Positions 24,537-36,650 of a stretch of 64,000 bases of DNA are shown here, one piece after another. Location of the stretch: assembly GCA_029582265.1 (NCBI GenBank), contig CM055828.1, positions 31,803,263 to 31,867,262 of the forward strand. Reading direction: 5' to 3'. Made by a program: the position numbers and the translations under genes. The notes under the pieces are model-generated. The model made no database searches. It saw only the letters and a program-made list of their open reading frames with translations, and was not told where the DNA came from. Numbering within the stretch: position 1 is the first letter of the stretch; each line of letters begins with the position of its first letter. This DNA comes from Zoroaster sp. YZ-2022. Taxonomy: Eukaryota; Echinodermata; Asteroidea; Forcipulatida; Zoroasteridae.

Positions 24537-25785
24537 CATAGTAACAGTCGCTACGCACAGGGGTCAAAGTCTGGGTCACTTGCACAAGGCTTATGGACAT
24601 CGTTTCATAGCAAAAAAAGAAAAGAATAGAAAAGAAAATAACAAAAAATGCTGACGCAGAGACCAGAAACTGGAGACTTGTTTTTGGCGAGAAAAGGCTA
24701 GAAAATTGTAATTGCCACCGTTGCACATGAAATCTCATACTATGCTTACTCTCTTCTACCACTTTCCTAAATTCATGAAATTACGGGGAGAAATGCATTT
24801 TTAAGAAAATTACTGAAAAAATGCATTTTTTCTTAAAAATGACATCACTTATAGAAAAAAGAGGAGATTAATACCATCATCTTCACCAAGTATATTTTAG
24901 ATTGAAATTCAACCATTTGGTTATTAAATGAATTACCAATTATTTACATTATTAAAGGCCTATTTTTATAAGTATCTCCAAAATATAAAATGAACTGTAA
25001 ACCCCATATAGCGAACAAGACTTGAAACGATACAGGTGTGGGCGCGCGCCAGGGATTTTTGGGTGTAGGCCTATACCCGATTCGCCCTTAGCAAAATCCT
25101 TAATTTGCTCAGGTAGCCTCAAAATCTTCCCCCAGTCATATTCAATCAACATATTGTTGTCTGACCCCCTTTACCCGTGCAACAGTACCCCTCATTCAAC
25201 CCGCTTGCCCAACCCCCTCGTTTACCCACAGTTTTGTATTACGTCGACATTGCTGTAATATCTTGGTTGCAATGACAGACATCTTTACTCAACATTCTGC
25301 CCATTCAATATACCACAGTGCTGATCAGGTATCAGTCCCACTGCTTTCAATATGTTACTGCCACTCCATTTTGCCGTGCTTTGAAATGTGATTTCTTTGG
25401 GAACCCTTTAACTTAACAACTTAACCCTGGTCGGCTTTGAATGACGTCCCATGAACGCGGTGACGGTTAACCAAACTAAGGTACAACAACAACAAAAGGG
25501 TGAAGGCCGGCAAGCTTCGACTTCTTGTCAAGAATTTGATACCTCCATCTGCGTAGGATTTATTGGATTAATTCCACCGCCCGCATGAGTGACACGCACT
25601 GAGTGAGCATCTTCAGTAAAGTCGCTTGTTATGATGGCCTCTTGAGTGACCTGGGATTAGGGCTAATGCAACATGCAACGTGTAGTCGCCGTCTGATGGG
25701 TAGACGATGCTTGGTTCCTCCAAACACGAGCAGCCAGTCTACACTTGGCATATTGTGTAATCAGCGTTCCACTTAAAAAGAAGAC
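24537..25785. other. unassigned stretch
   Basis: Only a small hairpin at 24793-24840 (AAATGCATTTTTAAGAAAAT and near inverse). Confidence 0.35.
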
Positions 25786-25788
25786 ATA

Positions 25789-26067
25789 ACATTGGTATTT
25801 GGTACAACACGTTTATTTCTTCCCTCTAGTTTTCAAGAAATATATCATAAAACTAACCTTTGAAAGTCGTTTTGAGAGAACGACGAAAAACTGTTATATA
25901 TGTTTGTTATAGTTTTTTGGTAACGTTTTATAAATTTTACATCAAGTTCCTGTTTCAAACGAAATCATTCCTCCAAAAAATTGATACTTATACGTGCGTT
26001 AAGAAATCAATTTGCTAATTTTATAACCTGATGAGCAATATTGGTAATGCAGTACCAATGTTGTACC
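25789..26067. mobile_element. GTACAACATTGGTA family element
   Basis: Starts TAACATTGGTATTTGGTACA and ends with the inverse GTACCAATGTTGTACC. The internal CCCTCTAGTTTTCAAGAAAT also occurs at 30155 and, inverted, at 7425 and 36484. Confidence 0.55.
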
Positions 26068-29000
26068 ATTTTTATTTATTTATTTTTATTTTTTATTTAA
26101 TGAATTTCAATCCAGAAATTCAGCGATGAATTAACTGGATTTATTTGAAAGGGCACGCACATGGTATGAAAACCAACAAAGGGTTATGATAAGTGTTGTT
26201 CAAAATTGAAATAGAAATAGCATGATAGTTCACTAATACAAAAATCAAATAATAGTACACAAGTTATAGCATATGAGGAAAATAACATTTGCAAATAGCA
26301 TGGATCTCCTCGCACGAGTGCAAATATTCTCTGGAAAAACAAAGTTGAGTGCTCCCACTTTGCACATTGTGTATTTAACGTGGTCTGTGTTTAGTATTGA
26401 TTTCTCGAGCAGGCTTATCCCCGGTCGAGTTTCAACTCGTAACAAAGTTAAAGCAGCGAAGAAGTGTGCTGGCTGAACATTATTGGTCTGATCATCACTG
26501 CGGCAGTTATTTTGAAAAATTGCTGGTTATAAAGGGGTGGCCTGGAAAGAAAAAGGGTTGCCGTAGAGAAGAAATGAACCCGGTAATTGTGTACTTTCAT
26601 TTGTTGCTGGCATATCACCATTGTACTCGTAACACATTTAATACTATTTGCTTGACTGCATTCTGTGATATTCCGTCATTTATAGGAATTACCTATCATA
26701 TTCACCTATGGTGTTATTGCACTCTCGTGTCGTGAAAAATCGAGTTTATGTCAACAGTATTCAAAGGGATGGATTGTATGACATTGCAACCATAATTGAA
26801 ATGAGCACTTTTGTTGATGAGGAGAACAAGAGGGGTGAACAATTCAACGTTTAGCTTTGTGATAGTTGTCCCTTCTTACGTAGGTAAATGTACCATTTAT
26901 GGACTCCTAATTAACATCATCGTAACTTCCTATTCAAGACACGGAGAATGGTGTCATTCTAATTTGAAGAACTACCGGTACTGCGAATGGGCACTCATAT
27001 ATGGTACATCTACATACGTATTCACAAAGCCTGCCGCAACCTGGTGGAATGACCCTTCTGCAATAACCCAATTACCAAAGTGACTAGGCCTTACCTGATG
27101 CGAAGATATAGTAAAGGCTAATCATCATGGGAATCTTATTTTGTCTGAAATGTTTTGATTTTGAAGAAAACACGAACCGTGTGCAAGTATCTACCGATAG
27201 CCATTGTAGCAAGTGAATGTAAAGTGCGAAAACTGTATTTGACTTCCCACAATTAGACCCTGTATCATAAAATCATAAACTAAATCAGCCTAACACTCAG
27301 TTTCTATACATAATCATAATTTACAAACAAATATTGTCATTTTACCAAGAGTATATGTTCTGGCTTAGAAGACAGCTTAAATACTTGTGTAGGGCCTATA
27401 TAAATGCATCAATGCATATTTATAAGAATCAAATAGTTTTCAGACAAAATTCAAGGAATATTTTATTGCAGCCGTCAACTTTACATCAAATAATTTGTAT
27501 GTAAATCTAGCTGTGATTAATTATGTTTTTGGTTATTACCAAAAGTGTATAGGCTAGACTCAATTCCATTAAAATACGAGATATTCTGGCAGATCTATAA
27601 AAGGGGCGGGGCGAATGTTATTTTAAAATCACTATAACTGAATAAAAAACAGTGGACCATTTCACATCTATAACCTGTTTTTATAGTATAAACAAAATCT
27701 TGGAAGAAAACACTTTAGTATTATGCAATTGTACTAGTGACTTGAGCTGAACTTTTATTTTGACAATTATACCTAAATATTGCAACCAATTGGTTGTGTT
27801 TATTTAACATATAAATAAATCGGCTTAAAGCTAGCAATTCAGAAATACCTAAACTGGGAAAAAAGAAAAGCAAATATCCAATAAAGAGTCTCCACCAGGC
27901 GCGAAGCAACCAGTACCTGTTCAATCGAGCAAAGTAAATAGCCATGGGTAGGACTCGGCGAAAAGGAGACTTCTAACTGTAATTGCCACTGTATGCTTCG
28001 TTATTGGCCTCTCTGTCAGCTGCAAAGACTGTACGGTAAAAGCCAATGAAGCTGTCAGACCTAAACGTGAACACATGGCGTGAATATTGACATGGGTTTG
28101 TGAAAATTGTACTCTTTTATCTTTTCTCAAGTGTGAGGCAGGAAAGGGCATGGATGACGAGAGACGGAAGTAGCGTCAAAGCAACGACATTTTATTCATC
28201 TCATATACGGTATCTTAACGTTTTTAATTTCGATGTACTTTAGATTTTGCATGATTACCTTGCACGTATATATTTATTTGTTTCATTTGTGTGACAATCT
28301 GTGAAGTGATGTTTTAAGACGGATAAGAAAAGCACAGGCCGGGTCAATAAGACGTGGCGAAAAATGATTTTCTGTCTATCCAATTACACATGCCATTTCA
28401 TTTTGATGTAAACCCAAATCGACGTTGTCAAAACAAATGAAATCGGGTATTATTTGTAGTGCAATAAACATGCAGCCAATGAATTAGTCATAAAACGAAA
28501 TACTTTCAGAGATTATTTTGAAAATGAAGTTAGTTTAGTCCACGATTAACCTCAATACTGCGCATTGGCGTATCGAGGGGTCAAGGGTCAAGGCAAGAGG
28601 CCGCCCTCACTTCGCAATGTTCCCCTTATTAATATATGGGGGAAATGAGATAATGATATCAATAAATTGCACTCTAATAAAAGTAAAGTACGATTTGTAT
28701 GTTTTTATTTATTTTTTTCACAAAAAAATAAATGACCTCAGTGGGTTGGAGGTCAATGGGGAGATTGTAGCTGTAGATTATCACAGGGGAAACCTCATTG
28801 GGATGGGAATTATCGCATACCATTGACAACACAAATACACCAATAATGGAAGAACGTTTCAGGACAAGGTGAAATGTAAAGAAGATATCAAATAATATAA
28901 TCACAAATATCTCCATGCACTGTACTTGCTTGGCAGACTTCTCTGTCATTATTCTTAATAATTTAGCAAGTTGTTTGTTTGGAGTTGAACGATGTACAAT

Positions 29001-29810
29001 TGGGTTAATTTAATATGATTGTTGTAATCTCTAAAATCGAAACACCGATGTGGACTACATAACGGTTGACTCTCTCATCTCGATTTCAGATTTGACTCAG
29101 GTTTTTTTTTAATTTTTTTTTTAAATATTGCCAAACAATAAATCAATTCCATCTCTTCCATCGGTCTATAATTTAATGTAATTCGATTTTGTTATGTAGT
29201 GCTTTCGAGTCATTTTTACATCATTTAAAGTTTGATATGGTGTCAAATATTCTGTGAAATTATTTTGCCTGAGGTGTTTCCATTTGGGAGATATCATCAA
29301 CATTCCGAACGAATTTTGATGGCATACGTGATCTCATTTTTGTGTACGCTCTTTATTGGATAGAACATTTACCGTGTGTATTTTCTTGTATAACTTAGAA
29401 ACTGACTAATTAAGTTGAAACGTTAAAATGTTGCAATAGTCTCCCAATAAATATTGACTTTCATAATAAATACATGTACATTATTCGGGCTTTGAAATCC
29501 CAACTGTACCACATCTAGGATTTTGAAATATCAAAATGTGTAATTCTTTGACAATTTTTGACAAGTGTGCGTGTGTTTTATTTTGTTGTTATGTTTTTTG
29601 GTTTGTTTGTTTGTTTGTTTGTTTAGTTTTTTATGAAGGTCGCCCATCACAAGGCCCTAAAACCGGCCACTCAAGATGAGAACTAAACAAAGAGGGGGAA
29701 AAGGAGCTAAGAAAAAGTCCATTTAGCAAGAAGGGCTTCCAGAAGGCACCCAAAGGTATTGCTTGCTCACACTATGCTCTACACTATACATTAAACACAT
29801 GTACAAAATG
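26068..29810. other. unassigned 3.7-kb stretch
   Basis: Frames up to 112 residues were read and none resembles a known protein or is flanked by a persuasive splice pair. No tRNA-like box pair. Possibly plain intergenic DNA. Confidence 0.35.
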
Positions 29811-30112
29811 TAATATCGCCCGTGTTTTCACTATTCAAACAGAAATTTCCGGAAAATTTTGTTTTCATAGCAACATAGATATGTTTCATTATACTTTGAA
29901 ATATAATACTTTGAAATGAGATTTGTTCACAAAATAATTGTCAGAAACTTGGATTAAAGATATATCGCCCGTGTTTGGCTCAAGAAACCCCCAAAAATTT
30001 GGAAATATAATATCGATAAAAGATTATAAAATTCGGATGTCGGAAACTGTATAAAGGCGATATTTAAAATGCAATAGTACCAGTAAAATAACGAAAAACA
30101 CGGACGATATTT
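29811..30112. repeat. element with inverted ATATCGCCCGTGTTT ends
   Basis: ATATCGCCCGTGTTTTCACT at 29813 and AAAACACGGACGATATT near 30092 are inverted. An internal copy is at 29961, and a relative (GTATCGCCTGTGTTTTTCTC) at 53050. Confidence 0.5.
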
Positions 30113-30500
30113 GTGCAACATTGGTATTTGGTAACGTACGTTCATTTCAACCCTCTAGTTTTCAAGAAATGCATCATAAAACTTACCTCTAAATGTTTTT
30201 TGAGAAAACAACAAATGACTTTTTGTAGGACTTGAGGCTTTGCATAGTGGAGATAGTTATTATTCAGTTATTTCGGGTGCACCATGTAATCTCTTCTTTG
30301 AAGAAGTGATGGCTTTGAGAAGAGCCGGTTGGTTTGTTCTCCAAGATTAACCTTTTGTAAATTCGACATTACAATTCCTGTTGTCTCTTCAGACGAAAAT
30401 CATTTCTCAGGATACGTGTACCACCTTTTACATCAAGTTAGATTTCAGATAAATACTTCTTAAATTTGCAAATCTGGTAATTGCCAATGTTGTACCTTGC
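30113..30500. mobile_element. GTACAACATTGGTA family element
   Basis: Starts GCAACATTGGTATTTGGTAA, ends GGTAATTGCCAATGTTGTAC. Contains CTAGTTTTCAAGAAATGCAT shared with 25830 and an insertion carrying a CACCATGTAATCTC word. Confidence 0.55.
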
Positions 30501-31767
30501 CTTTAATACAAAAATAAGGTATACGCTACCTATTCTTACTATATTTATTCTTTCTCAGTATTCATTATTCCCTTATATCTCCCTTCTTTTCACCAATCCT
30601 GTCTCCCAACTCCTCTCCTTCAAGCTCCCGCAAATGTTCGCAATTTTATTTTCCAACCTTCTCCACAAAATGATTTGTGAAAAAAAATAGTCAAACCAAT
30701 TTGGTACCCATGTTAAAAGAGGTTATTTAGGAGAGGAACTAACACATACATCTCCATTCGCTCAGCTGTCCTCTTTTAACCGGCACTAACTTGACTAGAG
30801 AAAATGACCGAAATTGAAATATCTCCACTGTAATTTCACGCCGTTCGCCCCGTCGCCCGCGGTCCATATGATTGATATGAAGTTATTATATTGCTGTTCA
30901 CTTGTACGGGTTTATCGGATCGTGTAGACGCTTTAAACAAATTAAATGAATCTCCGATAGGGGCAAACATCGTTATTATCAACCGGTTGTTCTTCCGTGG
31001 AAAGAAACACTTGAACATAGAGGCATGCATGACCGGTATATATATCGCCTGATATTCTTTCGAAAATGAGTCGTTGAAATACAATATTTTCTTAACTTAT
31101 GAAATGTGTTGTGATTCAATTAGGATATGTTGTCCATGACAGCATTTTTTAAAGAGGTGTTACATTCCCATGACATTTTTACTTCGAGCCGTTTTAATTA
31201 TTCTAAACTTCCATCACATGTTATTCATTGCCGTAGGTATACACACGGATGAGTCTATTAGGAACATCGATGAATCATTGAGTGTGCAATATCATGATTT
31301 ATTTAAGATAATCCATAATATAAGACGTGTCATTGTGATATAAGGTCAATGGTCCTTATGCTCGACCACATGACTGCGATCATGAAGCTTTGGGGGTATC
31401 AGTTGTGTGTACATCGCCCTATAATGCTTAAAGATTGACTACAACGGAATAATGATAAGTGCTGTGTTGCTGTTTTCGTTCGAGAAATGTGTAATGATTA
31501 CTAACATATTATTATTATTCAATAAAACTTGTTCCTTCATGCAAAAAAAACAACAATTTGATCGGCGTTCTACAACCCAGAAAAGCCCAGTTTCACCAAA
31601 AGCCCTCAACTCATGAATAATTCATCCTTCGTGTGTGACGTAGCACCCATGACGCTTTGTTACCCCCACGCACAACAGTCGATCGTGTGTACTGTATGCA
31701 TTTACCATACATGCAATGCGGAACAACAGCGGACAAGCGACATCTTCTACACCGAAAAACAGCGAAA
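30501..31767. other. intergenic region upstream of the P2X7-like gene
   Basis: No other gene. The promoter of the P2X7-like gene should be in the right part; I see no clear TATA box near 31700. Confidence 0.3.
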
Positions 31768-32048
31768 ATGTCCGATAGCAGCGAATATTGAGAAGATCAC
31801 AGTATAGATGAGGAAGAGGAGTTTCATATAGGCACTTCTGAGGATAGTGATGTCAGCTCTAGCGATGAGGGGAGCTCCCCAGACGAGAGAGAAGGCGAAG
31901 ACGATGACGAAGAAGTCGAAGTACGTGGCGCTGAACCATACCGGTTCGAGCCACTTGCGGCGCCTGCAGTTGACCAGCCCGGTGACGGTGATCGTCAGGC
32001 CGAAGACGACGAACCAAATCCTGATGATAGACGGCTAAACACAGACTG
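31768..32048 (+). CDS. P2X7-like exon 1: acidic leader
   Basis: After MSDSSEY and a TGA the frame stays open to the donor ACTG|GTAAGC: acidic text such as DEEEEFHIGTSEDSD, then a Pro-containing segment and RRLNTDW, where the domain begins. The acidic character on both sides of the TGA suggests one original reading frame. Confidence 0.65.
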
Positions 32049-33537
32049 GTAAGCCCACAAAATGATTCATGAATGAAATACTGAATGATGCTTCGTTTGA
32101 TCAATTCGTTTCTGCTGTACAAAAATAGTTGTAGGCTATACTTGTAGGCTATACAAAAACATGAACGAACATGATGGAGACCCAAGGTACATAGGATGCC
32201 AGTCAACTCGCCCCCTGGCAAACTCGCCCCTTACAATCTCGCCCCTTACAAACTCGCCCCCTGACAAACTCGCCACCTGCTGGTACAAACTCGCCCCCTA
32301 ACAAACTCACCCCTCACAGAGTTGACTGGCATGCAGTACATGTACATGTGTACAATTGTACATGTGTACAATACATGTACAGTGGAAATTTGGGGGTAAT
32401 TACTACATGTATGTCTTGCGTTTTATGATTTGTTGGCAATATTAGCCAGTATTTATGAAGACATGATGGGAAAGTAATCACTGCTCAAAATTCAAATAAA
32501 ATCATGATCTTTTACCATCATGCTTTAAGCATAATTGACATTTAGTCTTTCCCTTCAAATCAAAGGTTGTAGCCCCCTGCACAATAAAAATGTTTGATCT
32601 GCCCATGGAAAAATGTATTCCTTCGTGATGTACCTGTCCTTGATCAGTTCATGGGGGATGTATTTCAAGATCAATTTTAAGTAGTGCAACCCCAATGACA
32701 AAGTTACTAAAATTATATTTTCCAAACTTGTTTTTTTTTTGTAATAGGTGTTCGTGTGGACATTGTGTTCTTCAGCCTTTGCTCGCAAACTGTATATGTT
32801 GCAAAGAAGTTGAGAAGACAGAGAACATGATGCGGCAGCTGGACATCAACGTGGATGATCCCAACCAGTGCCTTACCATCCATGATTGGTTTGATGCGAT
32901 CTGCCTCCACCCAGGAGTGCTTGCAACAGCGTATCTTCAGTACAGAGCATACTATGGCAGAGATGCAGTTGAAGGAACGCTTGACCAGTAAGTGATTTGA
33001 GTGTTGACTGAATGTACAAAGCCAATGTACCATCAATTTCAATTAATATTTTAGAGCAATGTCAGTTTTGAATGATCTGCATATCAAGCAGATTACTTTT
33101 GATTGACCAGAATGAGCACCGGTGTTTACTTCAGAGTAACCGCACACAACTGAATATGACCTTGGTTGACCCACGTGCATCTATATCTTATTGTACATGC
33201 ATTACATGTATGTAATTGTTTACTTTTGATCATGATTGCCTTTTGGTATGGTTATAGTTTTATAGCATTTCAGTTTCACATGGTGTTAACGTAAACAATA
33301 TCGATACTCCACCATGCAAATCACAAATCTTATGTTTATAATTTTGTCTGATTTTTTGTTTTGTTTTACAGAAAATATCGCCATGTTGCATATCGGCAAG
33401 TGGTGAGGTGGTGTTGGGGTTATCTTGGCCGTTTCAACCGGGTGCCACTGCCATCATGTGTAATGGACGTAATCCGCAGGACGTTCCCAAACCCTGATGG
33501 ACAGTACAAAGGATTTTCGTATCCACCACTGGATTAG
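31768..33537 (+). CDS. P2X7-like C-terminal-domain protein (3 exons, early in-frame TGA)
   Basis: Exons 31768-32048, 32748-32987 and 33372-33537 join in frame to 228 codons plus TAG. Exon 1 encodes an acidic Ser/Asp/Glu-rich leader, exons 2 and 3 the cysteine/tryptophan-rich domain found at the cytoplasmic end of mammalian P2X7 receptors (P2RX7_C). Visible motifs: CSCGHC, ANCICCKEVEK, RWCWGYLGR, LPSCVMDVIRRTFP. In mammalian P2X7 this domain binds zinc and guanine nucleotide. Stand-alone copies without the channel are common in invertebrates; their function is not established. No transmembrane segment is visible. The only in-frame ATG (31768) is followed by TGA at 31789-31791, and the rest of exon 1 has no ATG, so this copy is a nonsense-mutated gene, a pseudogene, or uses an unseen upstream exon. 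A poly(A) signal AATAAA is at 33736. Confidence 0.82.
32192..32335. repeat. AAACTCGCCCC minisatellite with inverted ends, intron 1 of P2X7-like gene
   Basis: Seven or so copies of CTCGCCCCYTnACAAA (15-16 bp) between ATGCCAGTCAACTC and its inverse GAGTTGACTGGCAT. A compact element of about 140 bp, with a CATGTACA-rich palindrome just right of it (32336-32385). Confidence 0.8.
32748..32987 (+). CDS. P2X7-like exon 2: cysteine motif region
   Basis: Acceptor is a T-run followed by GTAATAG, donor ACCA|GTAAGT. Encodes CSCGHCVLQPLLANCICCKE, then CLTIHDWFDAICLHP and TAYLQYRAYYG, matching the zinc-binding and helical parts of the P2X7 C-terminal domain. Confidence 0.88.
33372..33537 (+). CDS. P2X7-like exon 3: domain end and stop
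   Basis: Acceptor TTGTTTTACAG. Encodes KYRHVAYRQVVRWCWGYLGR, VPLPSC, then YKGFSYPPLD and TAG. The RWCWG block is the best-conserved signature of the family. Confidence 0.88.
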
Positions 33538-33735
33538 GCCGATTTGCTTTGTTTTATTTTTTAAATTGGTAAAAAATGGTAACATTCTTCCCTAGTTATA
33601 ATGATCTGGAGGGAGTTACAAATTATTTTGTGTGTTCATAAACCATGATCAATGGCAGAATCAATTACGTGTGTATTTCATTTTGTGTCTTTTCGGGGGG
33701 GGGGGGAGAAGTTGATTAATTTAGCACTAATGTGA

Positions 33736-33741
33736 AATAAA
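33736..33741 (+). terminator. poly(A) signal AATAAA of the P2X7-like gene
   Basis: Canonical AATAAA about 200 bases after the TAG stop at 33535-33537. Confidence 0.5.
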
Positions 33742-34498
33742 CTTGTTTTATGTTGCCAACAATACACTATGGTAAAAACATTACAAATTCGGTATAGCAG
33801 AAAGATGCCAAGAACTGAAAATTTTACAAGACCTTAGTACTTTCGAATAAATGACAAGACAAAATATGTATGTATTTGCAACCAACAATTGAGTTTATTT
33901 TTGAGGTTAAAATATCAAAATTAAAAAGCTGCCTCTTGATGACGAAAACAACTTAATCAAAATCCTGTACATACTTGTTTGGAACTTGGCCATTGTTCTG
34001 TTAAACCGAACTGGAAATCCTTTGAAATTCGTTTCACACTTGCTGCTCTTTTCCCAGGAAAAAAACTTACAATCAGCATAACTCGACTGCTGAGCAGGTT
34101 CAGATTTTCTTGGATTAAAGCTAATTCAATTAGGTTTTTGGCTTTGCATCAGAAAAGGGAGAAGTGTGACAAAGACTAATATTGTAAATCTCATGTTGGT
34201 AAATCTCATGTACTTCTGCTTATAAAACTTAAAACTTGTTCTGAGTGTACAGTGGCAATAAATTGTAAAATACAAGAATAGAATAACAATAAATGTGTAC
34301 AGGCCATGTCATTCTGTCTTCAATCAAATATTAATTTAAAAAAATATAAAAGACATGTATACAGCACCAAATCCATTTGAATAAAATGCTCCCAGGCCCT
34401 TTAAATATAATAAAATAACCTAAAGTAACAATAGCAAAGATTATAAAAGATTAAATACATGGGAGCCAGATAAAGTGATAAAAACAGGCAAATATCAG
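33742..34498. other. unassigned stretch after the P2X7-like gene
   Basis: Nothing recognised. Confidence 0.35.
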
Positions 34499-34525
34499 CA
34501 GGGGCGGATCCAGGAATTTTGGCAT
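34499..34525. mobile_element. hAT terminus, unpaired
   Basis: CAGGGGCGGATCCAGGAATT is a typical hAT terminal repeat. I find no matching opposite end nearby. A similar unpaired end CAGGGGCGGATCCATGATTT is at 38011. Confidence 0.55.
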
Positions 34526-34669
34526 GAAGGTGAAATCCTTTCGTGTATTATTCACGAACTTCACCCATTCCTTTGATATCGCAGGATCCCGCGGAAATTG
34601 AAAAAAATGAGTCTCTGGATTCTTAATACTATTTCTAGTGCATCCACCAACAACACATGAAGTCGGCAT
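34526..34669 (-). pseudogene. truncated THAP zinc-finger domain
   Basis: Minus-strand frame starts MPTSCVVGGCTRNS, then HFFQFPRDPAISKEWVKFV and RKDFTF. This is the first half of a C2CH THAP DNA-binding domain: initial Met-Pro, C-x4-C, FPxDP and the conserved Trp. The second C-x2-H pair and the AVPTF box are absent, because the frame runs straight into hAT-terminus-like sequence (34499-34525) with no GT donor. It is either a host THAP gene exon or a THAP transposase fragment cut by a transposon. Confidence 0.7.
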
Positions 34670-35325
34670 TATATAACTGTTACACAACAACGTCGAAAAA
34701 AAAGCTTCATAAAAACTTCATGCCTCTGCTAACGCATGAAAACGCATGTATAATATACACGGAAGTAGCATGGCGTCTTCTGTTTACCTCGGGTGCTCAT
34801 GGGTTATACGTCATCCCTTTTCGCTGGTTTACAAGTCCGCTGGTACTATATCGTGGATTTCATAGTGGATTTTCAATGGGTCTTTGTCGGGAACCAGTGC
34901 AGGGCGGGAAATTTCAAAAATCGAAGAAGCGGGGTCTAATTTTTTCGGTCAAATTGCAACAAAATTATAAAGAGAAAAACATGACCACAACAATAAATTG
35001 TTACCTGAACACAACATAAACAAGGTTCGATAGTCAATTTAATGTGAGAGTTCTCGTTGTAGTCCATCTTTAAATGCACCGAGTTTGGGGCATTTATCGG
35101 CGCCATTTTGCTGTTCGTTTAATTTTAAAATGTACACAGCAAATAGGCATAATGTAGTTCCGTCGCTTGAATGATTATTTTGTATACAACACAGTCACGC
35201 TAAACCAATCACATACTAAATTCTTTAGCAATAGCCCTTGAACAGCCGTCGCTTGGAGCTTATATCGCCCTCATACGGCCGTAAACGCAGCGGACAGAGA
35301 AACATGTCCTAAACATTCCAAAATT
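34670..35325. other. unassigned stretch
   Basis: A 120-residue plus frame at 34657-35019 has no recognised content. Confidence 0.3.
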
Positions 35326-35328
35326 TGA

Positions 35329-35365
<37 letters not shown>

Positions 35366-35697
35366 TCGGGCATTTTAAAGCGCTCTTAAACAAGGTATCA
35401 AAGCGCTGTACATTATTACCCCTGCTCATCAGGCGCATAAATCATTCCAGAAACCATCTCAGCTCCCTGGGGAGTATACAGCTCAATTGCTGCCATTTCG
35501 GCGCATATGGGCTAATCAAACACAACAACCAACTCTGCCCTCACAGGTACTCCTGGGTGGAAAGAAGCAATTATGGTAAAGTGTCTTGCTCAAGGACACA
35601 AGTACCGCGGTCACGGACAGGATTTGAACTCACATTCTGACGACTCAGCCAACAGAACACAAATCCGATGCACTAAACCGCTCGACCATGGCACTCC
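35329..35697 (-). mobile_element. tRNA-Leu-type SINE, minus strand
   Basis: (AAT)n at the left is the inverted 3' tail. Then AAAGCGCTGTACATTATTAC, CTCCCTGGGGAGTATACAGC, and the tRNA-like head ending GGTCGAGCGGTTTAG-type on the minus strand. The 3' end differs from the 12620 copy (TTAAAGCGCTC). Confidence 0.85.
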
Positions 35698-36210
35698 AAT
35701 AAATTGACAACTGAATCTTAAATGTATCCATCAGTGAAATTAATGCTGAAATGTATGTACATTAACGTAAATGTACTTCAAATAGTACTATTAATTCAAA
35801 ATGTTCATAAAATAGGCCTATAATATTAACTATTGGCTTAGTATTTACCTCTAAAACAGTCATCACCTATAAGTGCCCTCTTGCTATGTAGACGTTACCA
35901 TTCTCAAAAATATCCCAAATTTGACCCTCTTTATATTTCTCCTAATTTGACGAACAAAAATTGGTGCCTATTATTGTATACATTACTATTTCTCATCGCT
36001 GTTAGTGCACACTTTTCTGCGAAAATGAATTAACCATTAATTTCCCATTCTTGTCAAAACACGGGAGTGTTCTTATCGAAAGCGGGCAATACAGTCACAA
36101 CGTCTTTAGAGCCAGTTTTCCATAAAAGAGTACGGTATATTTGGTGAAATAGTTTCTCATATTTATTGTCTTCACCAATAGAATGCCACGGGGCTTTTTA
36201 AATGGGAAGG
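35698..36210. other. unassigned stretch
   Basis: Nothing recognised. Confidence 0.35.
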
Positions 36211-36545
36211 CACAGCATTGGCAATTACCAGATTATCAAATAAACGACGTATTATCTAAAAGATTACTTGATGTAAAGTTGGTACAATGATCAATCATCC
36301 TGAGAAGATTATTCCATCTGAAGTAATTTCATCTTTGCGGCAAAAGCTATAATATTGTAATGTCGAATTTCAAAAACCTAACAAATCAGTAACCGTTTGT
36401 TGTCGTTTTCTAAAGACGTGAGCACCTTTTGTGCTGAAACTTTCATACTGTAGACGTTACATGTTATGATAGGCCCCTATTTCTTGAAAACTAGATTATT
36501 GAAATTAATAGTTTTTTTCTTCAGATAACTGATATGGTAAAGTGC
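36211..36545. mobile_element. GTACAACATTGGTA family element, diverged
   Basis: Starts GGCACAGCATTGGCAATTAC; contains TCAATCATCCTGAGAAGATT (shared with 7255) and TATTTCTTGAAAACTAGA. Confidence 0.45.
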
Positions 36546-36599
36546 TTTTACGGTATAAGCTTACCTTTTTATTAAATTTTCAGAAATATTTTCAGAACT

Positions 36600-36650
36600 A
36601 ATTACTACTCAATAGAGAATTTCACATGGTGTCACCGCTACCAGTCTTTC
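36600..36650. repeat. CACATGGTGTCACCGC family piece
   Basis: TTACTACTCAATAGAGAATT then CACATGGTGTCACCGC matches the loop and right arm of the 14429 foldback. Confidence 0.6.

Noticed and set aside
26397..26735. 112-residue plus-strand frame as a gene
   Set aside because: Low-quality composition, no domain, no splice partners.
30311..30326. Histone mRNA 3' stem-loop (GGCTCTTCTCAAAGCC on minus strand)
   Set aside because: One stem mismatch, no histone coding sequence near; similar text recurs at 39240 as part of a dispersed repeat.
31859..32221. 120-residue minus-strand frame over P2X7-like exon 1
   Set aside because: Shadow of the acidic, GC-rich plus-strand exon; the plus frame joins exons 2 and 3 in phase.
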